DNA from: Pyrobaculum arsenaticum DSM 13514
GTDB lineage: Archaea; Thermoproteota; Thermoprotei; Thermoproteales; Thermoproteaceae
Length of the DNA stretch: 64,000 nucleotides
Assembly: GCF_000016385.1 (NCBI RefSeq)
Contig: NC_009376.1
Coordinates: 682,001 to 746,000 of the forward strand
Direction: 5' to 3'
Shown here piece by piece: positions 15,335 to 23,035 of the stretch. How positions within the stretch are numbered: the stretch's first letter is position 1; each line of letters begins with the position of its first letter. The position numbers and the translations under genes were made by a program. Under the pieces are notes generated by a model. It did not search any database. It saw nothing but the letters and a program-made list of their open reading frames with translations, and was not told where the DNA came from.

Positions 15335-16696
15335 TTAGACTGCGAGGGCTTCTACTAAGTCGCTTATGTCGTAGTTTTCAAGGCGCCAGAGCATTTGCAA
15401 GATCCTCTTCCTGGCGTCTTCTGGCAACACGTCGCGGGTCAGTGTGTTGAACTTCTCCTCCAGCTCGGCGTCTGTCATGGGGTTTTTCGGATGCCCCTTT
15501 GCGTAGTCGACGCGCTCGGTGTACTTGGCGCCTCCCCTCGTGTAGACGGTTATCACGGTGGGGAAGGCCTGTGGGTACAGCTTGTCCAGCTCCGGGTCTA
15601 GGTTCACCTCCATCTTCTTCATCAGAGAGAGGACAGCTGGGTTGCGAAGGTCCTTGTAGTGTTCAATTTTTATGGGGCCCCAGACGAGGGCCGCCGCCGT
15701 TATCCACATCAACGAGTGGTCGGCGGTCTCCCTTGTGTGTGGGTCCCACTTCTCTGGGTCCTTAGGGCCTATGATGGTGTACGCCGCCTCGTATGTGTCG
15801 ATTCTGATCTTTTCTATCTCCTCGAGCCTAACCCTCTCCCTAAGCCTCAGCGCGGCCTCGACGGCGGTCTGGGCGTGGTACTCGACGGGGTAGGGCTTTA
15901 TGTATGTGTCGAGTATCCTCCGGGGCGGCCTGCCCTCCTCCAGCGGCTTGAGGACTGAGAAGTCGAAGTCCCCCTGGAGTAGTTGCTTGAAGAAGGCCAT
16001 CTCCCCCTCGAAGGGCTTATAGGGCCCCGTAAAGCCCTCCTGCGCCAGCAGGGCGGCGAAGACCGCGTTTCTGCTGGAGTTGGCGGCGGCCGCGCCTTTC
16101 CACATGGAGAGCTCGCCTACCCTCGTCTGGCGCATCGCGGCGTGGGGCACTGCGTAGATGGCTAGGGCGTGTTGCGTCTTTGTTGTATCTAGGCCAAGGA
16201 GCTTGGCCGCCGCCAGCGCGCTGCCTATGCCCAAGAAGTTGACGTGGTCCCACCCCCTCTTCCGCAGAGTCCCCCCGTCGCAGAAAGTGACAGAGGCCTC
16301 GTAGCCGATTGCGATGGCCGTAATTAAGTCAGTGCCCCTGGCCCCGACGTAGTCCCCAACGGCGAGGGCGGCGCCTATCAAGTCGCTGGGGTGTAGGGGC
16401 TCCTTGCTGAGATATGTGTCGTTGAAGTCGTGGTAGCGAATCATGAGCCCGTTGACGAAAGTAGCCCAGTCGGGCGTGACTTGGTAGCGTGTGCCGACAA
16501 TCCTGGCGCCTTTGGCTGTGGGGAATTTGGACGCGGCCCTCCTGGCTATGGCGACAGGCTCCGCGGTGTATGCGGCGAAGGCCACAGCAAGCGAGTCTAT
16601 AATCCTCCGCTTGACCTCGTGCCGCGTCTCGGGGGGCACCCTAGAGAAGTCTATGGACTGGGCGTACTCGGCTAGGGTTTTAGTTACCCTGTCCAT
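15335..16696 (-). CDS. prpD: MmgE/PrpD family 2-methylcitrate dehydratase
   Basis: A 453-residue PrpD-family protein of normal length. In known pathways PrpD dehydrates 2-methylcitrate in the methylcitrate cycle that turns propionyl-CoA into pyruvate and succinate. Seen are RHEVKRRIIDSLAVAFAAY near the N-terminus, RYHDFNDTYLSKEPLHPSDLIGAALA cut into the family motif (HPSD after a DFND), and KPYPVEYHAQ near 270, where the family has KPYP..  It overlaps the 3' end of prpB by 17 bases, so the two form one operon in the order prpB-prpD. Methylcitrate synthase is not in this window. Confidence 0.9.
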   Translation of the reverse strand: MDRVTKTLAEYAQSIDFSRVPPETRHEVKRRIIDSLAVAFAAYTAEPVAIARRAASKFPTAKGARIVGTRYQVTPDWATFVNGLMIRYHDFNDTYLSKEPLHPSDLIGAALAVGDYVGARGTDLITAIAIGYEASVTFCDGGTLRKRGWDHVNFLGIGSALAAAKLLGLDTTKTQHALAIYAVPHAAMRQTRVGELSMWKGAAAANSSRNAVFAALLAQEGFTGPYKPFEGEMAFFKQLLQGDFDFSVLKPLEEGRPPRRILDTYIKPYPVEYHAQTAVEAALRLRERVRLEEIEKIRIDTYEAAYTIIGPKDPEKWDPHTRETADHSLMWITAAALVWGPIKIEHYKDLRNPAVLSLMKKMEVNLDPELDKLYPQAFPTVITVYTRGGAKYTERVDYAKGHPKNPMTDAELEEKFNTLTRDVLPEDARKRILQMLWRLENYDISDLVEALAV

Positions 16697-17615
16697 GCCT
16701 CAGCGCATTTCCCGATTTATAAATATTGTCAATGTATTTTGAAATTTCTGAGTCTATCTTCTCGTAGTCGTAGTATCTTATCAGCTCGTACAGCTCTTTA
16801 CGCGTAAACATTTTGTCAAGCCACGACGCCTGTGTCCCCTCGGCGAGTATTGTCTTGTACACCTCCCTAATGGCGTACATAGCTACCCTCAGCGCCGTCA
16901 CTGGGAAGATTACGAACTTGTAGCCGAACTCCTCCAGCTTTCTCGCCGGTATTAGAGGCGACACGCCGAACTCGGTCATGTTGGCGAGGAGGGGCGCCCT
17001 TACCCTCTTGGCAAACTCGGCGAACTCCTCCTCGGTGCGGAGGGCCTCGGGGAATATGACGTCCGCCCCCGCCTCTAGGTACAGCTTAGCCCGCTCGACG
17101 GCGTCTTCGAAGCCCGTCACGCCCACGGCATCGGTGCGGGCAATAATGACGAAGTCGGGGTTGCGCCGGGCCTCCACCGCGGCGCGTATTTTCTTCGCCA
17201 TTTCGTCTGGCGGTATCACAGCCTTGCCGGCTAGGTGGCCGCACTTCTTGGGCAGTACCTGGTCCTCCAGCTGGACCCCCGCCGCACCCACGGCCTCGAA
17301 CTCCCTCACCGCGCGCATCACGTTGAGAGCCTCGCCGTATCCCGTATCTATGTCGACGACCACTGGTATATCCACGGCGTCTACGATGTACTTAACGGCC
17401 CTCACCATTTCGTCCATGGTGATCAGCCCCAGGTCGGGGAGGGCCATAGAAGCCGTGACGGCCGCCCCCGATACGTACACCGCCTTGAAGCCTAGGCTCT
17501 GGGCCATGAGGGCGGTCAACGCGTTGAAGACGCCGGGCACCAACACGATGCCCGGCCTCCCCAGCTCCTCCCTCAACAACCTGGCGCCCTCGGCCCTATC
17601 TTTCCTAAACAACAT
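16680..17615 (-). CDS. prpB: 2-methylisocitrate lyase (PEP mutase/ICL superfamily)
   Basis: A 311-residue PrpB homologue that would cleave 2-methylisocitrate to pyruvate and succinate. Seen are a phosphoenolpyruvate-mutase-fold barrel start VLVPGVFNALTALMAQ, VVDIDTGYGEALN (metal-binding D-x-D-TGYG), and QLEDQVLPKKCGHLAGK with the catalytic KKCGH loop of the lyase family. The start ATG 17615 is preceded by a perfect palindrome (17621-17635) and a TATA-like cataaaaag box (17635-17643), giving a leaderless transcript. The MmgE/PrpD gene overlaps its end. A C/D-box RNA candidate lies upstream on the same strand. Confidence 0.92.
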   Translation of the reverse strand: MLFRKDRAEGARLLREELGRPGIVLVPGVFNALTALMAQSLGFKAVYVSGAAVTASMALPDLGLITMDEMVRAVKYIVDAVDIPVVVDIDTGYGEALNVMRAVREFEAVGAAGVQLEDQVLPKKCGHLAGKAVIPPDEMAKKIRAAVEARRNPDFVIIARTDAVGVTGFEDAVERAKLYLEAGADVIFPEALRTEEEFAEFAKRVRAPLLANMTEFGVSPLIPARKLEEFGYKFVIFPVTALRVAMYAIREVYKTILAEGTQASWLDKMFTRKELYELIRYYDYEKIDSEISKYIDNIYKSGNALRHGQGN

Positions 17616-17620
17616 ATGTG

Positions 17621-17635
17621 AGAGGTGACACCTCT
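17621..17635. promoter_or_regulatory. Perfect inverted repeat at the prpB transcription start
   Basis: AGAGGTG-A-CACCTCT is a 7-bp perfect inverted repeat with a one-base centre. It lies between the TATA-like box (17635-17643) and the prpB ATG (17615), where a bound repressor would block RNA polymerase. This placement suggests an operator for the prpBD unit; the regulator is not known. Confidence 0.5.
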
Positions 17636-17641
17636 TTTTAT

Positions 17642-17694
17642 GTTCAGCCGGCTAAAGACACGTCACCAGTCGTGGCTCAGCGGCCTCATCACTT
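17642..17694 (-). ncRNA. C/D-box sRNA candidate upstream of prpB
   Basis: On the minus strand, a perfect C box GTGATGA (17692-17686), a D'-like CTGA (17680-17677), a C'-like TGGTGAC (17669-17663), a 13-15 nt guide segment and a terminal D box CTGA (17647-17644) fit the 50-60 nt length of archaeal C/D sRNAs. A TATA-like atttttact (17720-17712) lies about 24 nt upstream of the C box, so it has its own promoter. The spacer between C and D' is only 5 nt, which is short. Its 3' end touches the prpB TATA box. The methylation target was not determined. Confidence 0.55.
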
Positions 17695-17757
17695 TTGACC
17701 AAGTCGATAGAAGTAAAAATAACTGATGAGTTAATATAGTAGGTCGGTGTAGGTATA

Positions 17758-18288
17758 GTGCTTACCAAGCCGTGTCTTCTGCTATTTGCGTGTCCAGGGG
17801 ACAAGGGGGACACCGTAGTCTACTGGAGGGGGGAGGCGCGCGCCGCGAGGAAGGACGACCCCATCGTTAAGCTCTACGGCGCTCTAGACACCGCCATTGC
17901 GGCGTCGCACAAGGCGGCGAACGTCCTCCCCAGGCCGCAGTCGCGGGTTATGAGGCTGATCGCCTTCTCGCTGATGGAGCTCGGCTTCTACCTAGCCACG
18001 GGGAGGGCGGAGTACCTTGACACAGCCACTGCGCTGTACAAGAGGGCGTTGAAGAAGGCGTATTCCACAGCCCCGGAGGAGCCGCTGAGGAGCTGGATCG
18101 CCTGCGCCTCGCCGGAGTGCTCCGCCGTGGACGAAGCCAGGGTGTGGATCCGCTGGGTGGAGAGGAGGGCCACATCGCTGGAGGGGACCGAGGTGGTGGT
18201 AAAGCTGTTGAACCAGCTGTCCAACCTCGCCTTTGAAGTCATGAGGACTCTCCCACACATAGAGTATAGGCACAGACCCGTTGTGTGA
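17758..18288 (+). CDS. PduO-type cob(I)alamin adenosyltransferase-like protein
   Basis: A 176-residue helical protein resembling ATP:cob(I)alamin adenosyltransferases of the PduO/MMAB type. Seen are CPGDKGDTVVYW near the N-terminus (family TGDxGxT), RKDDPIVKLYGALDTAIAA (family KDDPxxxAYGxLDEL), and near the C-terminus DEARVWIRWVERRATSL and KLLNQLSNLAFEVMR (family ARxxxRRAER and LNRLSD). These are the ATP- and cobalamin-binding segments of the family. It would make adenosylcobalamin, the cofactor of methylmalonyl-CoA mutase, next to another propionate route (prpBD). Start GTG 17758 lies 24 nt after a ttaatatag box. Some arginines of the canonical motif differ. Confidence 0.7.
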   Translation: MLTKPCLLLFACPGDKGDTVVYWRGEARAARKDDPIVKLYGALDTAIAASHKAANVLPRPQSRVMRLIAFSLMELGFYLATGRAEYLDTATALYKRALKKAYSTAPEEPLRSWIACASPECSAVDEARVWIRWVERRATSLEGTEVVVKLLNQLSNLAFEVMRTLPHIEYRHRPVV

Positions 18289-18311
18289 AAATTTATAAGG
18301 TGCTGAGTTGT

Positions 18312-18371
18312 TAGATAACACCCTGGGCAACACCCCTGTAGGGGGGCGAATGAGCCTGGTGGGTTACCCCG
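18312..18371 (+). ncRNA. Structured small RNA candidate before the L12 gene pair
   Basis: A TATA-like atttata (18291-18297) is followed about 25 nt later by a sequence that folds into one long hairpin. TAACACCCTGGGC pairs with GCCTGGTGGGTTA over 13 positions with two mismatches, then comes an internal loop and an inner CCCC-TGTA-GGGG stem. The fold ends before the TATA box of the next gene (18379-18388). A single hairpin with an internal loop resembles the atypical pseudouridine-guide RNAs reported from Pyrobaculum, but an ACA-type tail is not clear. A simple terminator or leader hairpin is the alternative. Confidence 0.4.
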
Positions 18372-18407
18372 GCCATATGTTTATATACCCCCCTCTACCT
18401 AGGGGCT

Positions 18408-18611
18408 ATGCCCAAGGAGGTGTTCCTTCTGGCCCTCTGGAGGCAGTTCGGCGAGAAGGCCGAGGAGGTGCGGGTGAAGCGGTATCAGGACTATGTGAAG
18501 CTGAAGGCTAGGCTGGCTGGCTATCTCTATACAATCAAGTTGCCCCCAGACAAGGCTGAGCAGGTCTTGGCCGAGCTTAAAGCCAAGAATATAAGGGTTG
18601 AAGAGGTCTAG
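18408..18611 (+). CDS. Small basic protein of unknown function upstream of L12
   Basis: A 67-residue protein (starts MPKEVFLLALWRQFGEKAEE) with a basic middle segment VKRYQDYVKLKARLAGY and an amphipathic C-terminal helix. ATG 18408 lies 24 nt after a gtttatatac box, so it is leaderless. It is 33 bases upstream of the L12 gene, which has its own TATA-like box at 18614-18623. I do not recognise the family. Size, charge and context would suit a ribosome-associated protein, which is inference. Confidence 0.65.
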   Translation: MPKEVFLLALWRQFGEKAEEVRVKRYQDYVKLKARLAGYLYTIKLPPDKAEQVLAELKAKNIRVEEV

Positions 18612-18644
18612 AAAATTTTTAAACAGCTCCTTCTCCCCCCTTTC

Positions 18645-18974
18645 ATGGAGTACATATACGGCGCCCTGTTGTTGCACTACGCAAAACAGGAGATAAACGA
18701 GGAGAACTTGGCAAAGGTGTTGCAAGCCGCCGGCATCTCGCCTGACGAGGTTAGGATAAAGACGCTGGTCGCAGCGCTGAAGGAGGTAAACATAGAGGAG
18801 GCAATTAAGTCCGCGGCCTTCGCCCCCGTGGCGGCCGCGCCGGTAGCCGCGCCAGCAGCTGCCGCGTCTACTGCCGCTGCTGCTCAGGCACCTGCCGCGG
18901 AGAAGAAAGAGGAGGAGGAGAAGAAGGGGCCAAGCGAGGAGGAAATCGCCGGTTCGCTGGCTTCACTGTTTTAG
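18645..18974 (+). CDS. rpl12: Large-subunit ribosomal stalk protein L12/P1
   Basis: A 109-residue archaeal P1/L12 stalk protein. It has the helical dimerisation domain YIYGALLLHYAKQEINEENL, an alanine-proline hinge (about 65-85) and a charged tail with KKEEEEKKGPSEEEIAGSLA, the C-terminal part that recruits translation GTPases. Length and layout are normal. A leaderless start follows a TATA-like atttttaaac box (18614-18623) by 26 nt. Its stop overlaps the convergent membrane-protein gene by 12 bases. Genes for L1, L10 and L11 are not next to it. Confidence 0.95.
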   Translation: MEYIYGALLLHYAKQEINEENLAKVLQAAGISPDEVRIKTLVAALKEVNIEEAIKSAAFAPVAAAPVAAPAAAASTAAAAQAPAAEKKEEEEKKGPSEEEIAGSLASLF

Positions 18975-19649
18975 CGGCTTTATAAGTCTCGATAAAATGT
19001 TATCCAGTTCTTTTACATCTTTGTAATAAATCCTAAAAATCTGGTTATTGGTCTTAAATTCTATAAATTTTCTGTTTTCGTTTAGTCGGTAGTCGGTTAC
19101 CTCAATGGGCGCCTTCAGCCCAAGGCTCTTGTCTACGACAATTCCCGTCTCGTAGACTTTAAGATGTCTAACAATCTTGGGGGTTGTAATTGGTCTAAAC
19201 ATCGCCGTTGTTATGGCGGCGAATATGCTGAAAATAGCCACGTACCCCAGAAACCTACCTGCCTCTGGTCCTATATACGGCTTAAGAGACGCCTCTATAA
19301 ACGGAGGTAGGACGGGGAATAAAACCATGGCGACGAATAGGGACAGTGGTAGTATCATAAAATTAATAAACGACTTTCTAGCCAGATTTTTATATTCATT
19401 AAGAAGCTCCTTATCTTTTTCCAATGTCTTATTTATATCTTTTTCATCTATCTCCAGCAGTGGACGCCCCTTCGCAATTTCTTGCGCAGACGCCAAGTTT
19501 TTCCTGTAAGACCGCAGACCTGCGAATATGGCTATTCCGAAAAACACGATGAAGTAGAGAATTAACGCCTGTAAGTAGAACTGTGGGAATAGGGCAAGGA
19601 CTGCCGAGAATACAAGTATTGACAAGACGCTTATTACCACCCGCCTCAT
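18963..19649 (-). CDS. Membrane protein, DUF2208-like
   Basis: A 228-residue protein with four predicted membrane helices (two near the N-terminus, two around residues 95-160) separated by a charged cytoplasmic loop, and a soluble C-terminal domain of about 65 residues (IVRHLKVYETGIVVDKSLG onward). The layout and the C-terminal domain recall the archaeal DUF2208 family, from memory. The coding sequence is less GC-rich than its neighbours. Function is unknown. It converges on the L12 gene with a 12-base overlap. Confidence 0.6.
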   Translation of the reverse strand: MRRVVISVLSILVFSAVLALFPQFYLQALILYFIVFFGIAIFAGLRSYRKNLASAQEIAKGRPLLEIDEKDINKTLEKDKELLNEYKNLARKSFINFMILPLSLFVAMVLFPVLPPFIEASLKPYIGPEAGRFLGYVAIFSIFAAITTAMFRPITTPKIVRHLKVYETGIVVDKSLGLKAPIEVTDYRLNENRKFIEFKTNNQIFRIYYKDVKELDNILSRLIKPLKQ

Positions 19650-19697
19650 AGCGCTACATCATGAGCTGGTTTAAATACTTAAGAGAGACCGGGTGAC

Positions 19698-20270
19698 GTG
19701 GTTAAAATTACGGCCTTGTGCTCCGAGCTCCCAGGCCCCTTGGAGCCTAGCCATGGATTTGGCTTGTTGATAGACGACGCCCTTCTTTTCGATAGCTGTA
19801 GTGTGGAGGCCGCCGTGCAGTTTGTGCGCCGTAGCTCCGTAAGGCCCAGGTTAGGCGTGGTCGGGGTTGCGGGCAACGAGCACCACATCGGAGGGTTCAA
19901 GGTCTTCAACGTGCCTGTAGTGGAGCCGCGTTTTGACATGGGTATAAGCCTAGGCGGGAGGAGGTATGAAGTTCTGCACGAGGGGCGGGAGAACTTGCTG
20001 TACACAGACGGCGTAGTGGTGTCGCCCTGTGGCCTGTTCGCTATCCCATACCACAAGCTCTCGCAGAGAGGCGTGAAGGCGAGGTGTGTGGTGGGAGGCC
20101 TCGGCGGCAGTAGCTACAACCCCTACCTCCTCCACAGAGTAGTGGCTGAGCTTAAGCTCCTAGGCGTTAGGTGCGTAGTCGCCTTACACACAGCGCCTCA
20201 GCTAGTGAAAGAACTAGAGAGGCGGCTTAACGTGTACAAGCTCGGCGCCGGCTCCACAATAGAGGTATGA
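19698..20270 (+). CDS. Metallo-beta-lactamase-fold protein with degenerate metal site
   Basis: A 190-residue protein that follows the pattern of small MBL-fold hydrolases of the COG1237 type. Seen are HGFGLLIDDALLFDSC at the start, a central GVAGNEHHIGGF where active members have HxHxDHxGG, then VVGGLGGSSYN, a helix ELKLLGVRCVVALHT and a C-terminal YKLGAGSTIEV. The HxHxDH metal motif is not intact, so catalysis is doubtful or uses another ligand set. The fold assignment rests on motif order and is inference. Start is GTG 19698. Confidence 0.5.
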   Translation: MVKITALCSELPGPLEPSHGFGLLIDDALLFDSCSVEAAVQFVRRSSVRPRLGVVGVAGNEHHIGGFKVFNVPVVEPRFDMGISLGGRRYEVLHEGRENLLYTDGVVVSPCGLFAIPYHKLSQRGVKARCVVGGLGGSSYNPYLLHRVVAELKLLGVRCVVALHTAPQLVKELERRLNVYKLGAGSTIEV

Positions 20271-20418
20271 ATCTGGGCGAGGGGCCTCGCCGACGGAGGC
20301 GGCGGCCGCGCGTTGCAGATCCGATGCATCGGCTAGGGGCAGCGGCGGGTAAGGCGACTTGTCATAAGGTAGATCCCGACGGCACGTGTGAGGCCTGTGC
20401 CACACCCAGGCTAGTAGA
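20271..20418. other. GC-rich gap without a recognised gene
   Basis: About 150 bases, strongly GC-rich in the first half (20275-20360), between the MBL-like gene and a leaderless membrane-protein gene. No box motifs of a C/D sRNA were seen. Confidence 0.3.
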
Positions 20419-20448
20419 ATGAATATAAACCCCAGTTTGTTAAGAGCC

Positions 20449-20736
20449 ATGCATAGGGACAAGGCAGTTGGGGCAGTCCTCATGGCCGTCGGAATTGTCG
20501 GTATTTTGCTCTACGGCTGGTTGGTATTCCTCTCGCCTTGGCAGATGCTTATACTACAACTCACCGCCTTCGTCGCAGTAGCCGCCGTGCTGGTCATTCT
20601 AGCATGGGTAGGCTACGCCCTAGCCACAACGCCTCCACCCAAGCCCATAGAAGAGATTGAGAAAGAAGTGCAGAAAGCGCTGGAGGAAATAGAGAAACAA
20701 ATGAAGGAGGAGGCCCAACAAACCACGCAGAGCTAG
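20449..20736 (+). CDS. Small two-helix membrane protein with charged coiled tail
   Basis: About 95 residues from ATG 20449 (starts MHRDKAVGAVLMAVGIVGI). Two transmembrane helices are followed by TTPPPKPIEEIEKEV and a charged helical tail, likely in the cytoplasm. ATG 20449 lies 24-25 nt after a gaatataaac box (20421-20430), which supports it over the upstream ATG 20419. The architecture is common among conserved archaeal membrane proteins without known function; I cannot name the family. Confidence 0.65.
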   Translation: MHRDKAVGAVLMAVGIVGILLYGWLVFLSPWQMLILQLTAFVAVAAVLVILAWVGYALATTPPPKPIEEIEKEVQKALEEIEKQMKEEAQQTTQS

Positions 20737-20835
20737 ACTTGCACATTCCTTCTTTTCCCGCTCAGAATTGCCAAGACGGTAGAAACAGTATTAGCGTTGT
20801 AACCATAAGGGAGGGGTACACTATAGTTCCAGATA

Positions 20836-21825
20836 CTACCAGCTTATCTGTGGACACGCAGCGTGAAGGGTGTAGCACGCCACATAGTATAAGTAGCCGG
20901 CTAGTCCAATTGGCGCGGTTAGGCCGAAGTACCCGAACCATATAGCCACTATTTCAAACATCGATACGATAATGGCAATAATCAAGGCCTGGGCTGCCGC
21001 CGGCTCGAGTGTGTAAACTCCGAGAGCCATGGCGAGGCCTGGGTAAAACGTCGAATACAGCGCCTTCTCCCCCACGATTACGCTTATTCCTTCGTCGTCT
21101 TTCCCCTTGGCGATGAAGATGAGGCCAACTATGGACTCAGGTATCACGGTTGCGATGGGCACTAGTATAACCGACAGCGCAAGCTTGTCGAGCCCTGCAG
21201 CAGCTCCCAGCTCTTTAATCCCGCTCACCATCCACTCGGCGCCGAAGACCATCGCCGCTAGGGCGGCCACTGTCTGCAACGCCGGGTTCCTAAGCCACAG
21301 GGAGGGGGCCTCTTTCTCTATCTTCTCCTCTCTCAGCATAAACTTGGCGTAGAGGAAGTATGTACCCAGCAACAAAACGCCGTAGAGTTGTCCATATAAG
21401 CCGTATTTCTCGGGGTGCAGGAAGAGAATTGACAACAGCGGAATTGTGAAGACAAGCAGGGGTACGGCGACTATGCGATGGACGTGGGGGATCTTATACC
21501 TCCTCTTGCCGAAGAGCCAAGCCACAAGAGCTGTTAGGATAACAGCCGGGTATATCACAGTAGAGGCCATAAAGGGCTGAGCCACTATGGAGCCCCAGGC
21601 TATGTGGGCCTCGCCCCTAAGTAGGGCTATTGTGAAAATAGCCAGCTCGGGGCTTGATGTAATAATAGGTGCGAAGATCGCCGCCACCCCCGTCGCCGCC
21701 CTCTGGTAACGCCAAGAGATGTAGTGAACCAACTGCTCAATAAGCAGGCCTGCAAGAAGTGTGAGGACGATACCTGCAACGACCCCAGCAGGTCCAATAG
21801 AGGGCACTAACGATACCTCGGCCAT
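20836..21825 (-). CDS. Ca2+/cation antiporter (CaCA) family protein
   Basis: About 329 residues from ATG 21825, with ten hydrophobic segments in two halves. The first repeat has AAIFAPIITSSPELAIFTIA and the second VPIATVIPESIVGLIFIAKG; both carry the S/P-E motif that coordinates Na+ and Ca2+ in CaCA exchangers. It would exchange Ca2+ or another divalent ion for Na+ or H+ across the membrane. A TATA-like atttataaac (21844-21853) is 24 nt upstream. The first five residues of the longer frame are probably not translated. Ion specificity cannot be read from sequence. Confidence 0.88.
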   Translation of the reverse strand: MAEVSLVPSIGPAGVVAGIVLTLLAGLLIEQLVHYISWRYQRAATGVAAIFAPIITSSPELAIFTIALLRGEAHIAWGSIVAQPFMASTVIYPAVILTALVAWLFGKRRYKIPHVHRIVAVPLLVFTIPLLSILFLHPEKYGLYGQLYGVLLLGTYFLYAKFMLREEKIEKEAPSLWLRNPALQTVAALAAMVFGAEWMVSGIKELGAAAGLDKLALSVILVPIATVIPESIVGLIFIAKGKDDEGISVIVGEKALYSTFYPGLAMALGVYTLEPAAAQALIIAIIVSMFEIVAIWFGYFGLTAPIGLAGYLYYVACYTLHAACPQISW

Positions 21826-21893
21826 GGGGCCGCGACACACGACCGTTTATAAATATTGGCACGCTTAGATATCAGCAGTTTGCCATGTAAGCC

Positions 21894-22370
21894 TTATTTC
21901 GATTTGAGTAATTTTATGAACTCTCTCATCCATGCTGGGTTGTCGAGCCAAGCTCTTGCAGTTACTAAGTTGCCGTCTACGACGACTTCTTGATCTACCC
22001 ATATGCCGCCGTTGTTCTCCGCCTCGGGCCCCACGGCGATGTGGCTGGTCACCTCTCTGCCCTTGACAACCCGAGCGGTCGCTGGCGCGTAGCATATGGC
22101 GGCCACGGGCGTATTGCGCTCGAAGATATGCCTCACGACCCTCTTGACGTCCCCAGACGCCACAACCCTCACATATTCTGGCACCCTCCTGCCCGGTATC
22201 ACGAGGCCATCGTACTCCTCGGGCTTGACCTCGGCCAAGGTCTTGGTGACCCATCTGAAGAGGTAGCTTCTCGCCGTACTTTTTTCTAAAATTTTTACAA
22301 AAGATCTTCGAGAGCTGTTGTCTCGGCTAAGGTTCAATGGGACCGGTCGGCAACTAAGGCGCGCGGTCAC
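21894..22370 (-). pseudogene. DJ-1/PfpI family gene missing its N-terminal part
   Basis: From about residue 45 the protein matches DJ-1/PfpI: EVKPEEYDGLVIPGRRVPEYV, then PVAAICYAPATARVV with the nucleophile-elbow cysteine, TSHIAVGPEAENNGGIWVDQEVVVDGNLVTA in pieces, and the last helix. The first 60 or so residues of the family, with the first Rossmann strand and the glutamate next to the cysteine, are missing. The 44 residues upstream do not resemble it. The gene therefore looks 5'-truncated and probably inactive as a PfpI enzyme. The broken end lies within 200 bases of tRNA-Ala, a common site of insertion or deletion. A diverged short protein is the alternative. Confidence 0.6.
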
Positions 22371-22451
22371 CTGCGAATCGGGGCTACTATCTGTGCCAGG
22401 TTCATTGTAAAAGCGAAAAGTTTAAAAAGACGCGCTATGTACGTAAAGCGG

Positions 22452-22523
22452 GGGCCGGTAGTCTAGCGGAAGGATGCCCGCCTCGCGCGCGGGAGATCCC
22501 GGGTTCGAATCCCGGCCGGTCCA
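22452..22523 (+). tRNA. tRNA-Ala (anticodon CGC)
   Basis: Cloverleaf of 72 bases. The acceptor stem GGGCCGG pairs with CCGGTCC, including a G3-U70 pair, the alanine identity element. The anticodon loop CTCGCGC sits on a CCCGC/GCGGG stem, and the T-arm is CCGGG-TTCGAAT-CCCGG. The discriminator is A and no CCA is encoded. No intron is seen. A TATA-like gtttaaaaa box (about 22420-22428) lies upstream. Confidence 0.95.
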
Positions 22524-23035
22524 CTTCTATTAACAACCTTGCCAAGCCCAGCCAGTTGTAGCCCTTACCGGTAACCACAGCCTGGTAACAAAGGCGTCTT
22601 CCCCCTCACGTAGGCGAATATCATACAAAGAATGTCTATGATAGTGTCTGTTACTATCGTTAAGACGCTCCTCCTCACTTCGGCCGTTGCCCTTTTTAAA
22701 CAAGCCCACCCAAGATTTGGGAACCGAGCGGCTGGGGCCGAGCTCGTTGTTGCAGAGCTTGTTTGTGAGGATACCTTACATTGACGAGAGATGGTGTAGA
22801 TCGCATGAAACCAGAGGAGGCGCGGTGGAATACGTGCACAAGTGCGGTGTAAGAATGATAAGGCCAACCCAGAAGAGCGTCCTCTTGTAATGGCAGTCCT
22901 CCTTTCAGGGCTACGACTAGAGTATATTTTTGAGGAGAGCTTAGGGAGGTTGCTAAAGGGCTTCAGCTAGTCTGTTTGGAGTTTGGCGCAATGGCCAAAT
23001 CAACAACTATACCAAGCAGGCTAGCAGAAAACTGG
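22524..23035. other. Intergenic region between two tRNA genes, no intact gene
   Basis: About 510 bases. A hairpin TGATAGT/ACTATCG is near 22640. Short peptides such as AELVVAELVCEDTLH (near 22738-22785, plus strand) and MAVLLSGLRLEYIFEESLG (near 22890) look coding but are cut by stops, so old gene fragments are possible. No family is recognised. Confidence 0.35.
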
